This document shows, in pieces, positions 7,579 through 15,644 of a stretch of DNA of 34,594 nt. Each line of letters opens with the position of its first letter. The first letter of the stretch is position 1. The stretch spans positions 1 to 34,594 of the forward strand of contig JAATGX010000077.1 in the NCBI GenBank assembly GCA_015688915.1. The letters are read 5' to 3'. A model generated the notes under the pieces. The model searched no databases. It had not been told where the DNA came from and saw nothing but the letters and a program-made list of their open reading frames with translations. The stretch is from Desulfuromonadales bacterium (GTDB lineage Bacteria > Desulfobacterota > Desulfuromonadia > Geobacterales > Pseudopelobacteraceae). The translations under genes were made by a program, and so were the position numbers.

Positions 7579-8166
7579 ATGAATATACCCGACATCATTA
7601 TGGATATCCAGACGCTGGGCCGCTTCGGCATGTTTGTCGATGGCAAACCCGTGGTCACCCAGTGGCCGAATGAAACGGTAAAGGTGTTTTTCTGTTCCCT
7701 GCTTTCGCCGCTGGACATCTATTTCACCTGGGACCGGATCTGCCGCTCCCTGTGGGGTGTGGCGGTGACACCGGCCAACAGGCGGCGACTGGAGGAGACC
7801 TGTATCCGCCCTCTTATCGGCTTCCTGCTCGAAGAACTGGGCTTCAACCCCATCCTCGTGGGACTCGATGGCATAAGAATCGACCATCAGCGCATCCATG
7901 TGGATGCCCTGGAGTTTCACGACACCGTCATAGAAGGACTCAGACTGTTGTCCCTCGGCAACCATGCCGCGGCGCTCGTGCAATTCAGCAGGGCCAACGC
8001 ACTCTATGTCGGCAAGTATCTGCCGGGAATGCCGGGGAAGATCATCGAAAGTACACGCAATGAGCTCGAGGCCCTGTACCGGACCAACTGCGGTCAGGGA
8101 CGCCATGCCGCTCATACGGCATTCCGGCTGTTCGGACTGCAACCCAAGGGCAGTACGCCGGCGTGA
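7579..8166 (+). CDS. SARP/BTAD-like regulatory protein
   Basis: A 195-residue protein of unproven function. The first part (IQTLGRFGMFVDGKPVV, then WDRICRSLWG and RRRLEETCIRPL) follows the winged-helix layout of SARP/OmpR-type DNA-binding domains. From about residue 115 (HVDALEFHD, LVQFSRANALYVGKYLPGMP, RNELEALYR) it matches the helical bacterial transcriptional activator domain: the LYxGxxLPG and E-LYR signatures are recognisable. The normal winged-helix recognition segment is degenerate, so DNA binding is not certain. There is no receiver or ATPase part. The start at 7579 has GGGGAG upstream. Its own sigma-54 promoter resembles that of the radical SAM gene, so the two are probably co-regulated. 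Confidence 0.7.
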   Translation: MNIPDIIMDIQTLGRFGMFVDGKPVVTQWPNETVKVFFCSLLSPLDIYFTWDRICRSLWGVAVTPANRRRLEETCIRPLIGFLLEELGFNPILVGLDGIRIDHQRIHVDALEFHDTVIEGLRLLSLGNHAAALVQFSRANALYVGKYLPGMPGKIIESTRNELEALYRTNCGQGRHAAHTAFRLFGLQPKGSTPA

Positions 8167-8430
8167 TCGGGCTTTCCGATGGATTCGAGCAGACAGTGAT
8201 CTGCATATAACAAGCTGGACGGGTTTATCACGACCGCCCGGATAGGATTCGGGTTCCGAGCGTTCCCCAATCCCTCGCACCTGAATGAGGTACCATCATG
8301 AACACCCCGGCATTCATGGACACGTGGCCCGGTATGTATGGGCACATGACAACAAGCGCGGCTCAACCGGGGATGGAATACCTCTCTATTTCCGGTTGCG
8401 GTCAAATCGAAATCCAAAAGGAGAATTACC

Positions 8431-8610
8431 ATGAAATCAAGTACAAAGGACCGGGTGGAAGGGGCATTTCACGAAGTCAAGGGCGCGGTTAGGGAGTCAG
8501 CCGGAAAACTAAGCAATAATCCGACGCTGGAGGCAAAAGGTATCGGTGAAAAAATAGCCGGCAAAGTCCAGGAAAAGATTGGTCAGTTCAAGAAGCTCCT
8601 GGGGAAATAG
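8431..8610 (+). CDS. CsbD-family stress-response protein
   Basis: A 59-residue hydrophilic protein: MKSSTKDRVEGAFHEVKG at the start, then IGEKIAGKVQEKIGQ and a basic end. This pattern (repeated K-x-E-G and GK-hQ-K helices) is that of the CsbD/YjbJ family, small abundant general-stress proteins without known activity. The ATG at 8431 has an AAAAGGAG site. The last 23 bases overlap tail to tail with the FUSC gene on the other strand. The 264-base spacer upstream (8167-8430) shows no promoter I would name. Confidence 0.88.
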   Translation: MKSSTKDRVEGAFHEVKGAVRESAGKLSNNPTLEAKGIGEKIAGKVQEKIGQFKKLLGK

Positions 8611-10747
8611 GCGTGCCCTTCGCAACAGAGCGGAAGCACGGGAAGGAATCGGCCATGAAGCCGGGAGAGTCGCTCGGAGCGCCGAGTGCAAGCCGCTTGA
8701 TTGCTGTCACGAGTTCGCGGTAAAGGGCAAGTCGCCCCCGGCATGCTTCGACCTGGGCGCCGGACAGTTCCGCGCATGTGGAGGCGGCGGTTTCGACCGC
8801 ATCCATCGCGGCATCGACAGTCACGGGCGGCGCAACTTCCCCCCGATTCCGCAGGAGTCCCGCCACCACGGCGAGCGCCGCGGCCACCTCCGAATCGAGC
8901 CGGCGCATCGCTGCCAGAACGGCGGCGGGCAGTGTGGCCCGGCCCTGTTCGTCGCGGGCAATCGCGAGCACTATGAGGAAAACGCTCTGGGCATCGCCGG
9001 TTATCCGCTCAATTTGTCCCGAATCCGTTGTGCCGGGCTCAAACTTCGTCGATTCGATGAACCCCTGCACGTCCGCCACCTGCTGGGAAATGAGACTCCG
9101 GAGCGCGTCAACATCTGCCTGACCGGTGGCTCCCGCCCCCGTGCAGGCGAGCGACAGCCCCGACAGCGAGCGGAGCAGATCCGCCAGCCGCTCGCGCATC
9201 CGGTCCGCCGCGCGGACAGGCCACAACACGTGCTCGACGATGCCGAACACGATGAGCCCGAACAGAACGCCGATCAGGCGGTCGCGGACCACGGTGGCGC
9301 TGCTGGCCGGACCAAAGCCCTGAAGTGTGGCCTTGTAGAAGGCGAGGCCGACCTGGTAGCCGCCGTAGGAGATGCGGGGGGTGCCGAAATTGACCCATGC
9401 GGCCACAGCGGTACCCGCACCGAAGACAAGCCAGAAGCCGCCGATGGTGTCCACCTGGGGAAACAGGAACACCAGGGCGATGAGCCCCATGCCACCGCCG
9501 ACGGCGGCGCCGCCGAAGCGGAGAACCCCCTTCTGGTTGCTGGCGCCGATGGTCGACAGCGATACGACGAAGCACGTGATTACCGAGGTGTAGATGCCCG
9601 GATAATCGAAGCCGATAAAGCAAACGTAGCAGATCAGCGCCGCCAGTGCGCCCTTGACGGCAAAACGGACATACTCGGGATTGTCGAACGCATCCGGCAG
9701 GAAAAGGCTCCGTTTTTCAAGTGAGGCGGGCTCGGATCGGCCGGACTCACCGAAGGTGCGCGGCGTGGCCAGGGCGATCTGGTCCAGTGTCCGTTCCATA
9801 TCCATGAGAAGTGAGGCCAGCCCGGTTCCCCGCTCGTCGGCGAGAGTCACCCATGTGCCGGGCTCCGGCAAGTGCAGCTCTTCGAATGCCCGCCGCGTCC
9901 GATCGCACCCGTCGGCCAGACGGATGAACCGCTCCCGTTGAATCCTTCCGGCAGAGACATCCGCGACCGTTTCCAGCGCCACGGCAGCCGTCACCAGCCG
10001 GTCCACGAGCGTTATGATCGTGGCGAGCCCCTCGCGGTGCCTGCGCACCCACGGGCGGATCATGGCCGCGGTCTTCAGCAGTGCGAGCGGCCTGGACATG
10101 CCGGCGATTGAAAGAGATCTCAGTGAGACGCTTTCCGGCTCTTTCCCGTTGCTGAAGGCCACATGCCGAAGCGTCTGCGCAACCGCCTCGAGCCGGGTGT
10201 CAAGTTCTCGTTTCAGAAGTGCCAGGGGGTCTCCCGGAGACAGCAGGAACTGCACGGCGAGGTTCACGGAGAGTCCGAGCACCGCGCACCACCATATCCA
10301 GAGCATGAACTCGACCTGCGCCTCCGGGTACGGTGGAAATACATCCGGAATTATCATGACAAGGGCCGCCGGAAGACCGATGGCAGAGCCCAGGGCGCCG
10401 ATCGTCAGGACCCGCTTGAGGAAGAGTCCCCCAAAGAGGAACAGTGCCAGAAAGCAGATACGGAGCCACGGGATGTCGAGGGACAGTTCCAGGGCGAGGA
10501 GGGCCAGCCCCATGCCGATGGTCGTTCCCGCGATACCCATGACCGATCCCACGAGCGTTGCCACCGTGTCTTCCTGGGTGATCAGGTACATGACGATCAT
10601 GACGATCAGGGCGTGCGGGATCCGGTGCATCATGATCGGAATCGTGGCCGCAAGGCAGGCGATGGTCAGCCGGAGGGTGGCGCTCCCTCTTCCGGGGGTC
10701 GGGGTGAGTTCGCGGCGGAGAACATCCAGGAGGGCGGAAGGGCTCAT
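8588..10747 (-). CDS. FUSC-family inner-membrane efflux transporter
   Basis: A 719-residue membrane protein of the fusaric acid resistance / AaeB class. A first block of membrane helices lies at about residues 20-165 and a second at about 365-500 (FVVSLSTIGASNQKG and following), each followed by a soluble helical domain, the usual FUSC layout. Together with the HlyD-like, DUF1656 and TolC-like genes upstream it forms a complete three-layer pump for aromatic acids or related toxic compounds; the substrate is not visible. Its ATG overlaps the stop of the HlyD-like gene by 4 bases (ATGA), so translation is coupled. It is the last gene of the operon and runs 23 bases into the csbD-like gene on the opposite strand. 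Confidence 0.92.
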   Translation of the reverse strand: MSPSALLDVLRRELTPTPGRGSATLRLTIACLAATIPIMMHRIPHALIVMIVMYLITQEDTVATLVGSVMGIAGTTIGMGLALLALELSLDIPWLRICFLALFLFGGLFLKRVLTIGALGSAIGLPAALVMIIPDVFPPYPEAQVEFMLWIWWCAVLGLSVNLAVQFLLSPGDPLALLKRELDTRLEAVAQTLRHVAFSNGKEPESVSLRSLSIAGMSRPLALLKTAAMIRPWVRRHREGLATIITLVDRLVTAAVALETVADVSAGRIQRERFIRLADGCDRTRRAFEELHLPEPGTWVTLADERGTGLASLLMDMERTLDQIALATPRTFGESGRSEPASLEKRSLFLPDAFDNPEYVRFAVKGALAALICYVCFIGFDYPGIYTSVITCFVVSLSTIGASNQKGVLRFGGAAVGGGMGLIALVFLFPQVDTIGGFWLVFGAGTAVAAWVNFGTPRISYGGYQVGLAFYKATLQGFGPASSATVVRDRLIGVLFGLIVFGIVEHVLWPVRAADRMRERLADLLRSLSGLSLACTGAGATGQADVDALRSLISQQVADVQGFIESTKFEPGTTDSGQIERITGDAQSVFLIVLAIARDEQGRATLPAAVLAAMRRLDSEVAAALAVVAGLLRNRGEVAPPVTVDAAMDAVETAASTCAELSGAQVEACRGRLALYRELVTAIKRLALGAPSDSPGFMADSFPCFRSVAKGTPISPGAS

Positions 10748-11940
10748 CGTCCGTTGGCGTTCACGGTTGCCACGGCCGAGGCGCCCAGGCGGAAGGAGTC
10801 GTCCGGTTTGTCGATCTTGATGCGCACGGGAAAGCGCGCCGCGAGGCGGATCCAGTCGAGGGAACGCTCCACACGTGGCAGGCCGTTGACGCTTGTTCCG
10901 TTCTCCGGCAGCACGGCCCAGCCAAGTCCGACCACGCTGCCCCGGAAGTGCTTTCCGGGCTGTGACTGCAGATAGAGGTCCACCGGCGCCCCGGCGGGGA
11001 TGTGACGGAGCTGGGTTTCCCGGAAGTTGGCAACGACGTACCAGGTGGTGGTATCCACCAGGGTGAACATCTCCGCGCCGGCCCGGGCGAACGCCCCTGT
11101 GGAAATGTTCATGTTGACGACGAGACCGGTGAATGGCGCACGGACGCGGCAGTAGCTCAGATCAAGCTCCGCCGCGTGCACGGCCGCCGCGGCCGCGGCC
11201 ACCCTGGCGTTCGTGCCGTCGACCTGGCCGATGGCGTCCTCGGCGCGGGAGCTTTCGCTGCGGGCCTGTCGAAGGGCCGCCTCGGTGGCGGTATGCTGTG
11301 CGCGTGTCGATGCCAGGGTTGCCACGGCGGCATTTTTGTGCGCCCGCGCCTGATCGAGCGCCGCGAGGGCCGCCGCCCGCTGCGTCCCGGCTTCCTCCAC
11401 ACGGTCCGCCGTGACGAACTGCTTCGGCAGCAGCGGTTCGAGGCGCTTCAAATGCTCATCGGCATGCCGGAACTGGGCTTCGAGCCGGGCGATCTCGGCG
11501 TCGGCGGCCACCGGATCCATCTCCCGGCGCCTGACGTCGGCCTTGGATGCATCGACCTGGGCCTCTGCCCGGGAGACGGCGGCCACGGCGGTGACAGCGC
11601 CTTTCTTGAGGCCTTCCACCTCCTTGCGCGTGAGGGCGAGCGCGGCCCGGGCTTTTTCCAGCGCGATCTCATAGGGCCGCGGGTCGATCACAAAGAGAAG
11701 ATCCCCCTCCCGAACCAGTTGGTTGTCGCGCACGTGGATCTCGATGATGCGGCCGCTGACCTGCGGGGCCATTCCCACGAAGTTGGCCCTTACCGTGGCA
11801 TCATCCGTCTGAGGCCTCTTCTCCCACTGGAGCAGCGCCACGGCCACGGCTATGACCGCGGCTCCCACAATCGCCGCACCCAGCAGCCGACCAAGGAGAC
11901 GACGGGCTTTCGGGTCTGTTGGAACGTTTTCGACACTCAT
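10744..11940 (-). CDS. HlyD-family membrane fusion protein of the efflux operon
   Basis: A 398-residue periplasmic adaptor. One N-terminal membrane helix lies at about 19-38. A lipoyl-type half (QTDDATVRANFVGMAPQVSG) follows, then a long alpha-helical hairpin (about 95-250, rich in Ala/Glu/Arg) and the returning half (YCRVRAPFTGLVVNMNISTG) and beta barrel. This is the EmrA/AaeA layout, linking the FUSC pump to an outer-membrane channel. The start chosen at 11940 (MSVENVP) has AGAGGG upstream; a longer reading from 12066 would run through the DUF1656 gene. It begins 4 bases after the DUF1656 stop. Confidence 0.93.
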   Translation of the reverse strand: MSVENVPTDPKARRLLGRLLGAAIVGAAVIAVAVALLQWEKRPQTDDATVRANFVGMAPQVSGRIIEIHVRDNQLVREGDLLFVIDPRPYEIALEKARAALALTRKEVEGLKKGAVTAVAAVSRAEAQVDASKADVRRREMDPVAADAEIARLEAQFRHADEHLKRLEPLLPKQFVTADRVEEAGTQRAAALAALDQARAHKNAAVATLASTRAQHTATEAALRQARSESSRAEDAIGQVDGTNARVAAAAAAVHAAELDLSYCRVRAPFTGLVVNMNISTGAFARAGAEMFTLVDTTTWYVVANFRETQLRHIPAGAPVDLYLQSQPGKHFRGSVVGLGWAVLPENGTSVNGLPRVERSLDWIRLAARFPVRIKIDKPDDSFRLGASAVATVNANGR

Positions 11941-11944
11941 GGCG

Positions 11945-12148
11945 TTACCCTCTGAAAAAAGCCACCCAGAGCAGGAGGGTGACGAGAATGCCGAGACTCG
12001 TATAGACCAGGCTACGCGGACCCAGGTAAGGATCGAGCCCGGTGCGGACGAAGAGCTGCCGCGCAAGCAAGGCCGCCACGGCCCCGATTGCGGCGCACAG
12101 CATCCAGGACGGAAAAAACGAGCCGATAACGTTGATCTGGGGTCCCAT
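11945..12148 (-). CDS. DUF1656 (AaeX-like) small membrane protein
   Basis: A 67-residue protein with two membrane helices: about residues 10-30 (FPSWMLCAAIGAVAALLARQ) and 46-65. The short loop LDPYLGPRSLVY is typical of DUF1656/AaeX proteins. Family members are nearly always encoded with FUSC and HlyD genes, and their function is unknown. ATG at 12148 has a GAGGT site and lies 10 bases after the TolC-like stop. Confidence 0.9.
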   Translation of the reverse strand: MGPQINVIGSFFPSWMLCAAIGAVAALLARQLFVRTGLDPYLGPRSLVYTSLGILVTLLLWVAFFRG

Positions 12149-12158
12149 TGCTGCTACC

Positions 12159-13673
12159 TCACCTGGCCTCGGGGGCGGTATTGAAGGCTAGCGCCGCCGA
12201 GGCGGTATAGAGCTGGAGCTTGGTGTCCAGCTCGACGAAACGTGCATGGCTCAACTCGCGGCGAGCGGCCAATAAATCGATGAGCGTCCCGAGACCTTGA
12301 CGGTACGATTCCAGGGTAGCCTCGTAGGACAGACGGGAAGCCTCCGCCAGCGCCGCCGCGACATCGAGCTTGCGGACGGCAAGCCGAACGTCCGTGTAGG
12401 CCTTCCAGACCTCTCTGATGGCCCGGTCGCGGGCGGCAATCACCTCGTCTTCGGCGGCCCTGCGCTCGGCCTCCACCAGTTCCACCTCCCGCCTGGTTGC
12501 TCCCCCCTCGAAAAGGTTCCACTCGAAGAGCAGTCCCGCGCCTCCACTCGGTTCGGCGGCGTTGAACCACCCGGTCGACTGGGTTCCGCCGGTGATTTTG
12601 ACACGGCCGGCAAGAACATTGACATTGGACACCAGGGAAAGGGTCGGGAAATAGGCCGCGCGGGCGCGACGCACCTCAGCCTCCTTTCCGCGGAGGGCCG
12701 CCACCTTGGCTATGAGGTCCGGCCGCCTGTCGAGCGCCTGGTCGATAACCTTGTCCACCGACTCTTCCAGTGCCGCCGGCGACGGCAGCGACGAGAAATC
12801 GGCGACCCGGATCTCTGTCGTGGGCGGAATGCCGACGCTTTCCGCCAAGGCCACCTGGGCGTCACGTTCCATGGCCAGCACGTCCTCCAGGTCGAAAACC
12901 GCCTGTGCTTCCTGCTGCCGGGCAAGAGCGGCCTCGGGAAGGGTCGCCAGTCCGTTCTTCAGTCGGGCGTCCGCCGCCTCCCGCACGGCACGGGCCGAAT
13001 CAAGGGAGCTCCGGGCAACGGCGATCTTTTCTTTCAGGCTGGTAAGGGCAAAATAGGCACGCTGGACGTGGAAGACGATCTCCTGGTGCTTGCGGTTGAA
13101 ACCAAGGTTGGCTGCGAGCAGACGCTCTTTGGCCGCGTCCATTGCGTTCCCCCGGCGGCCGAAGTCGAGAAGCAGCCACCGCAGATTCAGTGCGGGAAGA
13201 ATCTGTTCCAGGTCCGAGCGAAAGAAACCGTCGGGCGCGACATTCCGGGGCGCGGGAATTGCCTGGCTCTGATAGCCCCCAAGCGCCGCCAGCACGAGAA
13301 CCGGGTAATACTTGCTTTCCACGAGTCCGACGCCGATCGCGGCCTGGCGGGCCGTCTCCCATGCAACGCGTGTTTCAGGGTTGGTGCGCTGGGCCATGTC
13401 GATCAGTTCAACCAGTTCGTAGCGCTTTTGCGGGTCAATGGGTGAGCGCTCGGCCGACTTGAGCACACTCCGGTACCTGCTCAGGTCCGGGGCGCTCCAC
13501 AGCGTGCTCGCCGCGGGCGCCACCTGACGCGCCAGCCGTTCGGGCAGATCGCGGCTGTTCCGCATGGACTCGGCCGTTTCGGCCGGTGATGCCTCGGCTC
13601 CCGTGGAATCTCCCGGCCGGCCCAGGAGGACGCACACCCCGAGGAGCAGGGACAAAGAGACGGTCGGCCTCAT
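12159..13673 (-). CDS. TolC-family outer-membrane efflux channel
   Basis: A 504-residue outer-membrane factor. A signal peptide (MRPTVSLSLLLGVCVLL...) covers about the first 27 residues. Two OEP repeats of long Ala/Arg/Glu helices follow, with the common RPDLIAKVAALRGKEAEVR and ARAAYFPTLSLV segments in the second repeat. It would supply the outer-membrane exit duct for the pump encoded downstream. The ATG at 13673 has GGAGGG 7 bases upstream; a longer reading to 13733 lacks a signal peptide at its start. It is the first gene of the operon, with a sigma-54 promoter about 165 bases ahead. Confidence 0.9.
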   Translation of the reverse strand: MRPTVSLSLLLGVCVLLGRPGDSTGAEASPAETAESMRNSRDLPERLARQVAPAASTLWSAPDLSRYRSVLKSAERSPIDPQKRYELVELIDMAQRTNPETRVAWETARQAAIGVGLVESKYYPVLVLAALGGYQSQAIPAPRNVAPDGFFRSDLEQILPALNLRWLLLDFGRRGNAMDAAKERLLAANLGFNRKHQEIVFHVQRAYFALTSLKEKIAVARSSLDSARAVREAADARLKNGLATLPEAALARQQEAQAVFDLEDVLAMERDAQVALAESVGIPPTTEIRVADFSSLPSPAALEESVDKVIDQALDRRPDLIAKVAALRGKEAEVRRARAAYFPTLSLVSNVNVLAGRVKITGGTQSTGWFNAAEPSGGAGLLFEWNLFEGGATRREVELVEAERRAAEDEVIAARDRAIREVWKAYTDVRLAVRKLDVAAALAEASRLSYEATLESYRQGLGTLIDLLAARRELSHARFVELDTKLQLYTASAALAFNTAPEAR

Positions 13674-13837
13674 CAAATCCCTCCGCTGGCGCGTGTGTCT
13701 CCTCCCGGCAGAGCCGGGGGGAGGTGGAAGCAAGTAATCGGCAAGTAACTCATCAATGTTCCGCGCAATAGGTTGAGATGTTTTTTCCGACGTTCGCTAT
13801 CTCGCGAAACGATTATCCACTTTGGTCACGCTTTATT

Positions 13838-13853
13838 AGCAATTCCGATGCCA
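13838..13853 (-). promoter_or_regulatory. Sigma-54 (-24/-12) promoter of the efflux operon
   Basis: Read on the minus strand the sequence is TGGCATCGGAATTGCT. GG (13852-13851) and GC (13840-13839) are 10 bases apart, and both the TGGCA and TTGCT parts agree with the sigma-54 consensus. Transcription would start near 13827, giving a leader of about 150 bases to the TolC-like ATG. A sigma-54 activator gene lies just upstream. Confidence 0.78.
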
Positions 13854-13887
13854 TCGTAACTCATTGAAAATGCTTGATAACACGAAT

Positions 13888-13925
13888 CGAAATATCGCGA
13901 AATATGGGTAATTCGCGATATTTCG
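13888..13925. promoter_or_regulatory. Perfect 14-bp inverted repeat, probable activator-binding site
   Basis: Arms CGAAATATCGCGAA (13888-13901) and TTCGCGATATTTCG (13912-13925) are perfect complements around a 10-base centre. It lies about 36-73 bp upstream of the -24 element of the efflux promoter and 36 bases after the stop of the activator gene. A role as enhancer site is most likely. It could also act as a hairpin behind the activator gene, but there is no T-run. Confidence 0.7.
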
Positions 13926-13961
13926 TGAAAATAGAGGGTTTGGGACAATGGATTGGAGTTG

Positions 13962-15431
13962 CTAGGGGGCTTTGAAGAGGTGTTTGCTTATGTTGAGGGA
14001 TTTGATTTTCGACTCAAGAGTCGAGGGTGGAATCCCGAGCTTTGCGGCCGCTCCCAGCGGTCCGGACACCCGGCCCCTGCATTCCGCCAGGGCCGCCTCG
14101 ATCAGACCCTTTTCCTGGGTCACCAGTTTGTCGGCGAACCGCATGTTCGCCGGCTGGGTTTGGCCGGGCCCCGGAATGAGCCAACTCCCGTCGACCGCAA
14201 AGTCCCCTGAGTCGCAGAGGATCACCGACCGTTCAATCACATTCTGCAACTCCCGGATATTGCCCGGCCAGTGGTATGCCCGGAGCAGCTCCAGGCTCTT
14301 CTTGCCGGTATTTCGTATTTTCTTTCCCAGCTTGGAGGCGTATCGGTCAACAAAGTATTCGACCAGCATGGGGATGTCTTCTTTTCGTTCCCGAAGAGAA
14401 GGCATGTGGATGGGAAACACGTTGAGCCGGTAGAACAGGTCGATTCGAAAGGTTCCGCCAGTGATGGCATCGCTCAAGTCACGGTTGGTGGCGGCGATCA
14501 CCCGCACATTGGTCCGAATCGTTTTATGGCCTCCCACACGCTCCAGTTCGTTTTCCTGCAGAACGCGCAGGAGAACGGCCTGGGTTTCAAGCGGAAGTTC
14601 CCCGATCTCATCCAGGAAGATTGTCCCTCCTTCGGCCAGTTCAAAGCGCCCGAGGCGCCGCTGGTGGGCCCCCGTGAAGGCTCCCTTCTCATGGCCGAAT
14701 AATTCCGAGGCTATCAACGACGCGGGGATTGCCGCGCAATTGATGCTGACAAAGGCACGTGAGGCCCGCCTGGATCGTTTGTGGATCGCCCGGGCGACGA
14801 GCTCCTTCCCCGTGCCGGTTTCACCGGTGATGAAGACCGTGGAATCGGTCGGCGCGACCTTGGTGACATGCGCAAGCACGGCTTTCAGTACCGGCGAGGC
14901 GCCCACGATCTCCTCGAACATCGATACCTTGCTGATTTCTTCCCGTAGCGAAATGTTCTCTTTGTACAGACGGTCTCTCAATTTCTTGACCGAGTCGAGC
15001 GTCCGGCGGAGACGATCTTCAGTATGCTTCATGTCCTCGATGTCGACGAGCGTCCCATACCACTTGACTATGTTTCCCTGTTCGTCGCGCAGCGGCACGG
15101 TGCGGCCCAGGATCCACCGGTATTCGCCGTTGGCCTGCCGAACGCGCAGTGTTTGCTCTACCGGTTCCCCATCAGCCAGGGCCGTCCGCCATTTTCCCAC
15201 AACCCGTGCCAGGTCTTCGGGATGGACTACGGTCATCCACCCCCAGTTCAGCCATTGCTCCCTCGAAAGACCCATATAATGCAACCAGCTTGGAGTGACA
15301 AAATCAACGGAACCGTCAGGGAGGGCGGTCGCGATGAAGGCGGGAATCGTCTCGATGATGGCGCGAAGCTCATCTTCGTGGTGCCGGATCCTGTCTTCGG
15401 CCTCAATAGTTACAAGCGAGGTGTTTTCCAT
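13962..15431 (-). CDS. PAS-domain sigma-54-dependent activator, likely regulator of the efflux operon
   Basis: A 489-residue enhancer-binding protein. A PAS domain covers about 20-140 (TIPAFIATALPDGSVDFV, then YRWILGRTVPLRDEQG, the PAS_3 pattern), followed by a short coiled coil. The AAA+ core has GETGTGKE with K209, a normal GAFTGA loop and [11 protein letters not shown] Fis-type HTH ends the protein (GAAAKLGIPPSTLESKIKSLNI). It has no receiver domain, so it probably senses a ligand through PAS. The start at 15431 (MENTSLV) is preferred over a TTG at 15512, but neither has a good ribosome site. It lies directly upstream of, and on the same strand as, the efflux operon, whose promoter is of the sigma-54 type. 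Confidence 0.9.
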   Translation of the reverse strand: MENTSLVTIEAEDRIRHHEDELRAIIETIPAFIATALPDGSVDFVTPSWLHYMGLSREQWLNWGWMTVVHPEDLARVVGKWRTALADGEPVEQTLRVRQANGEYRWILGRTVPLRDEQGNIVKWYGTLVDIEDMKHTEDRLRRTLDSVKKLRDRLYKENISLREEISKVSMFEEIVGASPVLKAVLAHVTKVAPTDSTVFITGETGTGKELVARAIHKRSRRASRAFVSINCAAIPASLIASELFGHEKGAFTGAHQRRLGRFELAEGGTIFLDEIGELPLETQAVLLRVLQENELERVGGHKTIRTNVRVIAATNRDLSDAITGGTFRIDLFYRLNVFPIHMPSLRERKEDIPMLVEYFVDRYASKLGKKIRNTGKKSLELLRAYHWPGNIRELQNVIERSVILCDSGDFAVDGSWLIPGPGQTQPANMRFADKLVTQEKGLIEAALAECRGRVSGPLGAAAKLGIPPSTLESKIKSLNISKHLFKAP

Positions 15432-15538
15432 GGTGTCCACTGTGTAGAGATATTTTCCGCCGAATATTCCTTTAGCCAGTAGCATGCCAAAAATAAACGT
15501 AATTAATATCAATATGATGTAAATAATGTCAAAATTTT

Positions 15539-15606
15539 ACTAAAATATTTTATAATACACATCGAATTATTTGGTAATTTGTCTTGGATTTACAAAATAT
15601 TTTAGT
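15539..15606. promoter_or_regulatory. Paired AT-rich palindromes between two divergent activator genes
   Basis: The 13-base stretch ACTAAAATATTTT at 15539-15551 returns as its exact complement at 15594-15606. Each copy contains the palindrome AAAATATTTT. The pair is 42 bp apart in the spacer between the divergent start regions of the two sigma-54 activator genes. This suggests a shared operator or a bend site, for example for autoregulation. The binding protein is unknown. Confidence 0.55.
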
Positions 15607-15644
15607 ATCGGGATTGTATTCGGACCAGGAACAGGAGACGTGGC

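Noticed and set aside
8298-8492. 64-residue + strand frame upstream of and overlapping the CsbD gene
   Set aside because: It overlaps the CsbD start in another frame, has no ribosome site or recognisable motif, and CsbD is clear.
8579-9724. 381-residue + strand frame opposite the FUSC gene
   Set aside because: Low-complexity Arg/Gly/Ala/His-rich shadow; the minus-strand FUSC frame has membrane helices and operon context.
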